Shown here: positions 60,475-64,000 of the stretch, piece by piece | How positions within the stretch are numbered: position 1 is the first letter of the stretch | How the letters are laid out: every line of letters begins with the position of its first letter | Origin: Deltaproteobacteria bacterium | GTDB taxonomy: Bacteria; Acidobacteriota; Thermoanaerobaculia; Multivoradales; JAHZIX01 | Assembly (NCBI GenBank): GCA_022601195.1 | Contig: JAHZIX010000023.1 | Span: forward strand, 62,001-126,000 | Direction of reading: 5' to 3' | DNA: 64,000 nucleotides | The notes under the pieces: model-generated | What the model was told of the DNA's origin: nothing | Database searches by the model: none | Seen by the model: the letters and a program-made list of their open reading frames with translations, nothing else | Program-made: the position numbers and the translations under genes

Positions 60475-61358
60475 CTTCCTTTTTCAGGGAGCGGAGGAGA
60501 CAGAGAGGCGGGAGCCTAACCGGGCTGAAGGGTGGGGGAATCACTGGCCCCAAAGTCATGTCCTTCAAGGCGTTGGCTGGCGCAGTGCTGCCTGGCGCAG
60601 TGCTGGTTTGCTCACTGTTAGGCTGCTCAGGGAGTCTCTTACCGGCAAGGGACGACTCGTCCGTGACCATCGACGAGCTAAAACGGCGGGTGCTCGATCT
60701 GCAAAGGCAAGCGACCATCAACGAGGTGGAAATTGCACGACTCCGCCAGCGCGTGGCGGAGGTGGAAGCTCGGCCGCAGGCTCACGTACGCAGCTCCGGA
60801 GAACAGCCATTGGAGACCTTGGTTTCGGAGACTGGCCCCATTGAGCCATACCGGCCTCCGGAAATCGAAGAGGTGGATCTCGATCCGGTCAGGTACGCAG
60901 AGCCCGTTCTCTCAGGGGAGCAGCCCGGGGCAAACCCAGGAGCGGCAGAAGGCGAAGAAGTATCAGCCCTAGTTGCCGTCACCGAGCAGGGCCAGCAGCT
61001 CTACGATCGCGGGTATTCGCTTTATCATCAGGGGCGGTTTGTCGATGCGGAGGCGGAGCTGAGGAGTTTTCTGGCAAGCTATGCTGACACGGATTTGGCG
61101 GACAACGCCCAGTATTGGATTGGCGAGAGTCGCTATGCCCGCAAGGATTTTCCTGGGGCACTGGCTGCGTTCCGCGAGACGGTAGAACGTTTTCCGGGAG
61201 GCAATAAGGTGCCCGACGCCTTGGTCAAGGCGGGGCAATGCTTCGAAGCTCAGGGAGACTTAGATTCAGCGTTAGAGACCTACCGGGAAGTCGTCCAAAG
61301 GTACCCGCAGTCTGCCGCTGCGGCACGAGCTGCGGAACGAGCGAGGGCTCTGCGATAG
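60471..61358 (+). CDS. cpoB: Cell division coordinator CpoB/YbgF-like lipoprotein
   Basis: A protein of 295 residues overlapping bamD (ATGA). A long basic N-terminus leads to a helix and lipobox (VLVCSLLGCSG, Cys ~52). A coiled-coil (SVTIDELKRRVLDLQRQATINEVEIARLRQRVAEVEA) and three TPRs (GYSLYHQGRFVDAEAELRSFLASY, YWIGESRYARKDFPGALAAFRETVERFPG, AGQCFEAQGDLDSALETYREVVQRYP) follow. CpoB links outer-membrane constriction and septal peptidoglycan in Tol-Pal bacteria; no tol-pal genes are seen here. Confidence 0.85.
   Translation: MTSFFRERRRQRGGSLTGLKGGGITGPKVMSFKALAGAVLPGAVLVCSLLGCSGSLLPARDDSSVTIDELKRRVLDLQRQATINEVEIARLRQRVAEVEARPQAHVRSSGEQPLETLVSETGPIEPYRPPEIEEVDLDPVRYAEPVLSGEQPGANPGAAEGEEVSALVAVTEQGQQLYDRGYSLYHQGRFVDAEAELRSFLASYADTDLADNAQYWIGESRYARKDFPGALAAFRETVERFPGGNKVPDALVKAGQCFEAQGDLDSALETYREVVQRYPQSAAAARAAERARALR
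60577..60606. repeat. 15-bp tandem duplication in the cpoB signal sequence
   Basis: CTGGCGCAGTGCTGC (60577-60591) and CTGGCGCAGTGCTGG (60592-60606) differ in the last base only. In frame within the lipoprotein signal peptide, giving AGAVLPGAVLV. Confidence 0.8.
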
Positions 61359-61415
61359 GAGCCTTTTTAGAGGGTCGGAGTCTCAACTAGAGCTTGAGCA
61401 GACCGGAGCTAAACC

Positions 61416-61444
61416 TTGACTATTGAAGGAAAAACCGATAACTT
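61416..61444 (+). promoter_or_regulatory. Promoter of the LysM gene
   Basis: TTGACT at 61416-61421, 17-nt spacer, TAACTT at 61439-61444. Implies a leader of about 105 nt to ATG 61557, and shows that the open frame beginning at 61416 is not used as coding sequence. Confidence 0.65.
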
Positions 61445-61556
61445 TGGCATAGAGATCTCGCTATACGCTTGTCTTCCTGGTGAGGAGCCTCCCCCGAGAA
61501 CCGCAGCACCGAAGCTGGCGGCATGCATTGCAAAGCTCTTGAAAAAAAGGATCGTC

Positions 61557-62756
61557 ATGCGGCGCACACCTGCAGCTCTTCTATTGGGTATCTTCTTTGT
61601 CGCCACCGGGCTGCTCTTCGCTGCCAAAACGGAAGCGGCAACCAACCCACCGCGTCAGCTCCACCAGGTTGGGGATCATTGGACTGCTTGGCAGCCTCCG
61701 GCTTCGACGCCGGAAGGTTCGCAAGTTCATATCATCCAGCGGGGCGACACCCTGTGGGACCTCGCATCTCGCTTTTTTGGAAATCCCTATCTGTGGCCCC
61801 AGATCTGGGAGCTCAATCGCTATATCGAGGATGCCCATTGGATCTATCCGGGGGACCCCTTGGTGGTTGGAGTTCAAGTGGTGACTCCCGAAGACCTGGC
61901 AGCTCTTGAAGGTCTTGGAGAAGATACGGAAAATGGAGATGGCGGTCCGGACGATGGTTTGGGTCTAATGAACCTGGACCGAACTCTACAGGCACCGGAA
62001 GCCCTGGGCTCCTCCAGCGATATCTACTGCACCGGCTTCATCGGAGGTCTCGAAGAGGAGTTTGGCTACCGAATCGTCGGAAGTGAGTACGACGCCCTAG
62101 CGCCAAACCTTTGGGTTGGCCTGCAGGGAGGTGGTGAAGGAATTTTCGGCAATGTCGATTCCCTACGCTTTGGTGTAGCGCCAGGAGACATCGTCTACAT
62201 TGACGGCGGTCGGGCGGCTGGGTTGGTTCCTGGGCAGATATTTACGGCGGTTCAGGCCGGAGAAAAAATCACCCACCCAGAGACGCGGGATGTGGTTGGT
62301 CGGCACTATGAGCAGCTAGGACGAATCCGTATCCTCACCGTCCAAGAAGAGATGGCCATCGCCGAAGTGACTCAAGATGCTTGTGCTCGAATTGTCGTCG
62401 GTGCCTACCTTCGCCCTTTCGAGGAGATCCCAGTTCCTTTGGGGTGTCTCGGCAATCGGCGCCCGGCAAATTTTCCCTCGACCTGGGAGTCTCTGATCGA
62501 TGCCCCGATGATTGTCTATGGGGACGACGGAGCCTTCAGCCTAGGCGCAGATCACGTGGTCTTTATTGACCGCGGCGAAGACAATGAGGTGGTTCCTGGT
62601 GATCTCTTTACGATCTACCGGAAGAACCAAAGGGGCTTGCCACCAGTCATCCTCGGTGAGCTGGCAGTCTTGTCGGTTCAAAGGAACACCGCTGTGGCGA
62701 GAATCGTCGAATCTCGATATCCGATCTATGTTGGAGATCGGCTCGAACTGAAATAA
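61557..62756 (+). CDS. Secreted LysM domain protein
   Basis: A protein of 399 residues from ATG 61557. Signal peptide (LLLGIFFVATGLLFAAKTEA). LysM domain near residues 55-105 (VHIIQRGDTLWDLASRFFGNPYLWPQIWELNRY, then HWIYPGDPLVV), which binds peptidoglycan. The rest is beta-rich with repeated FVxxIDxG-type segments (VAPGDIVYIDGGRAAGLVPGQIF, GADHVVFIDRGEDNEVVPGDLFTIY), two similar halves of a flagellar-L-ring or YkuD-adjacent type domain common in LysM proteins of proteobacteria and Acidobacteria. Role unassigned. Confidence 0.85.
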   Translation: MRRTPAALLLGIFFVATGLLFAAKTEAATNPPRQLHQVGDHWTAWQPPASTPEGSQVHIIQRGDTLWDLASRFFGNPYLWPQIWELNRYIEDAHWIYPGDPLVVGVQVVTPEDLAALEGLGEDTENGDGGPDDGLGLMNLDRTLQAPEALGSSSDIYCTGFIGGLEEEFGYRIVGSEYDALAPNLWVGLQGGGEGIFGNVDSLRFGVAPGDIVYIDGGRAAGLVPGQIFTAVQAGEKITHPETRDVVGRHYEQLGRIRILTVQEEMAIAEVTQDACARIVVGAYLRPFEEIPVPLGCLGNRRPANFPSTWESLIDAPMIVYGDDGAFSLGADHVVFIDRGEDNEVVPGDLFTIYRKNQRGLPPVILGELAVLSVQRNTAVARIVESRYPIYVGDRLELK

Positions 62757-62890
62757 GGGGCTCTGCGTCCCCATATCCACCAGCGCTGTTCCGCGAAAGC
62801 GCTTCGACCTTCCTATTACCTCTGAGGAACTCTGGCTCATCTGGGCGAAGCCTTGAGTTTCAACTGAACAACCGGTCTGGGCTCGATGCC

Positions 62891-62919
62891 ACGCATTGGG
62901 ATCGTCGCATTGCTGTGAT
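62891..62919 (+). promoter_or_regulatory. Possible promoter of the Fis-type gene
   Basis: TTGGGA, 17-nt spacer, TATTGT, ending 30-40 bases before GTG 62955. Modest match to sigma-70 consensus. Confidence 0.35.
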
Positions 62920-62954
62920 ATTGTAAAAGATCACCCGGGGAGGCGATTCGTAGC

Positions 62955-63185
62955 GTGACTCAAGAGAGCTTGAACGGCCGTTTGTGCCAAATTGTTAGCG
63001 AGCTCGTAAGCCAAGGGCTGACCTTGGAACAAGCAAGGAAAGAATTCGAACGGCAGTTCATTCTTGCCTCTCTCGCATCCCATCAAGGAAGTATTGGTCG
63101 GTCGGCTAAGTCCCTCGGTATTCACCGAAACACTTTGCGGAACAAGGTCTCCAGCCTGGGGATCGGCACTAAGGACTACTCTTAG
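62955..63185 (+). CDS. Fis-type HTH protein
   Basis: A protein of 76 residues from GTG 62955 with GGGGAGG 11 nt upstream. C-terminal segment FERQFILASLASHQGSIGRSAKSLGIHRNTLRNKVSSLGI is the Fis-type HTH found at the end of NtrC-like activators and in Fis itself. No AAA domain, so it acts alone, perhaps as a nucleoid protein. Its next neighbour, about 400 bp downstream, is the lytic transglycosylase. Confidence 0.85.
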   Translation: MTQESLNGRLCQIVSELVSQGLTLEQARKEFERQFILASLASHQGSIGRSAKSLGIHRNTLRNKVSSLGIGTKDYS

Positions 63186-63582
63186 CCAGCGCTCCTATGA
63201 GAGCAAGGCTTGGCCCCAATACCTAGCTTCAAATCCAAGCTTCCCCTGCTCTGAACCCCTTCTGCAGGTTGGGAATCAGAAACTACATCTTCCCTCCAGC
63301 TGTCGCTTCTTGACTGGGTTCGCTTTTCTCCCGATGGACCTCTTCGTCCAATAAGCGCCGGGCTTTTCCTACCTTTTCTCTCAGCAGGGCCGGCTCTTTT
63401 CGAGGCAGAGCAGGCCGATCCTGGGTAGACCTTGTGAGCCAATAGGGAGTCCATACCTGATCGAGACCGGATCAGGCATGGGATTGGCATACAACCAGGG
63501 AGAACGGCACGAATTCCCCCTCTCGTGGGGGCCATGGAGTGCCAAAGAGGCCTTTTTCGCAACCGAAGGAGTCAGAATTGCC
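63186..63582 (+). promoter_or_regulatory. Intergenic leader of the lytic transglycosylase with two hairpins
   Basis: 397 bases without a convincing gene. A 12-bp hairpin with one mismatch (63451-63462 with 63470-63481, CCTGATC/GATCAGG at its core) and a CCCCC/GGGGG hairpin (63516-63531), then a T-rich run at 63553-63557. Together they may fold in the mRNA leader. The AAGGAG at 63566 onward is the ribosome site of the next gene. Confidence 0.45.
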
Positions 63583-64000
63583 ATGCAAACACGAATTGGA
63601 AGGATCTCAGCGGTCTTCTTGGTCGCCGTATTGTCCTTGCTGCCGTATGGCGAGGCGATTCCGGGCGAGGAACGCGCAAGCTGGAGGCCATCGCCTCCGG
63701 AGGCCTCTGAGCTGGCATCTCTAAAGGGACTCGCTCAGTGGGTTGGATCAACCCCGAACCAGAAAGTCAAACTTCCCAAGAACCTCCGCTCGGCGATCGC
63801 CGACCAGAGTGAAGGCTTCGACCTGTTTCGGCGCTTTGGCAATCCGGAGGACCAGCGCTCTCGCCTAGCGAGCCTACCTTTCGGAGATGAGATCTATCGA
63901 GTGGCGCGGCAGTATGACCTAGATGGCCTCCTCCTAGCTGCACTCGTCGAAGCGGAGTCCAACTTCTCGCCCACCGCCGTGTCCCCGGTTGGCGCCGTGG
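63583..64000 (+). CDS. Lytic murein transglycosylase, SLT domain (5' part only)
   Basis: 139 codons are visible, from ATG 63583 with AAGGAG 11 nt upstream. Signal peptide (ISAVFLVAVLSLLPYGEA). The domain opens near residue 105 with FGDEIYRVARQYDLDGLLLAALVEAESNFSPTAVSPVGAV, where E in VEAESNF is the catalytic acid of SLT family 1. The window cuts off the rest. It cleaves peptidoglycan glycan strands in the periplasm. Its leader has hairpins that may be regulatory. Confidence 0.9.
   Translation, partial: MQTRIGRISAVFLVAVLSLLPYGEAIPGEERASWRPSPPEASELASLKGLAQWVGSTPNQKVKLPKNLRSAIADQSEGFDLFRRFGNPEDQRSRLASLPFGDEIYRVARQYDLDGLLLAALVEAESNFSPTAVSPVGAV

Overview
The window is a dense, moderately GC-rich bacterial chromosome segment with about 56 genes on both strands. 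I see no insertion sequence, prophage, CRISPR array or rRNA. The gene content suggests an Acidobacteriota-like bacterium, possibly near Thermoanaerobaculia: a TIGR02999-type ECF sigma factor next to a Ser/Thr kinase with TPRs, a second kinase-AAA-TPR giant, MglA/MglB, a family B DNA polymerase, and BamD/CpoB/PASTA envelope genes. The taxonomy is inference.

Layout. 1-2.6 kb: a GlxA-like regulator cut by the window edge, FxsA, and a secreted protein. 3-9.2 kb: ECF sigma factor, membrane kinase-TPR protein, transketolase. 9.4-12.6 kb: tRNA-Ser(GCT), gltX, a P1-family peptidase, a DUF2318-like protein. 12.8-19 kb: mglB, mglA, an HTH/TPR protein, then yvcK-glmU-glmS, which commits carbon to UDP-GlcNAc. 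19.1-25.2 kb: a 15-bp minisatellite, PcrA/UvrD helicase, a TauE-like permease, asparaginase, a CNNM/CBS protein. 25.3-29.3 kb: a sigma factor with a zinc-finger membrane anti-sigma partner, metK, a small membrane protein.

29.3-41.9 kb is the least ordinary part. A molybdopterin-oxidoreductase/pentapeptide fusion lies behind a 1300-residue kinase-ATPase-TPR protein that probably starts at CTG. On the other strand tex overlaps a MoxR-like AAA ATPase, followed by a 674-residue protein with a TraB/TIKI-like N-terminus and an unrecognised remainder, then a transglutaminase-like lipoprotein. 41.5-50.3 kb: DUF3052, a TolB-like propeller protein, HIT, a YfcC transporter with carbamate kinase, polB, and a duplicated secreted protein. 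50.5-54.9 kb: an XRE regulator behind an AT-rich palindromic region, two membrane glycosyltransferases and truA.

54.9 kb to the end is largely envelope biogenesis: uppS-cdsA, rseP, a PASTA protein, rpe, bamD, cpoB, a LysM protein, a Fis-type regulator and the start of a lytic transglycosylase. UppS and CdsA supply lipid carriers and phospholipid precursors, RseP cuts membrane proteins, and BamD/CpoB/LysM/SLT belong to outer-membrane and murein maintenance. Recurring 15-bp tandem repeats and two probable leaderless promoters are the main non-coding oddities.
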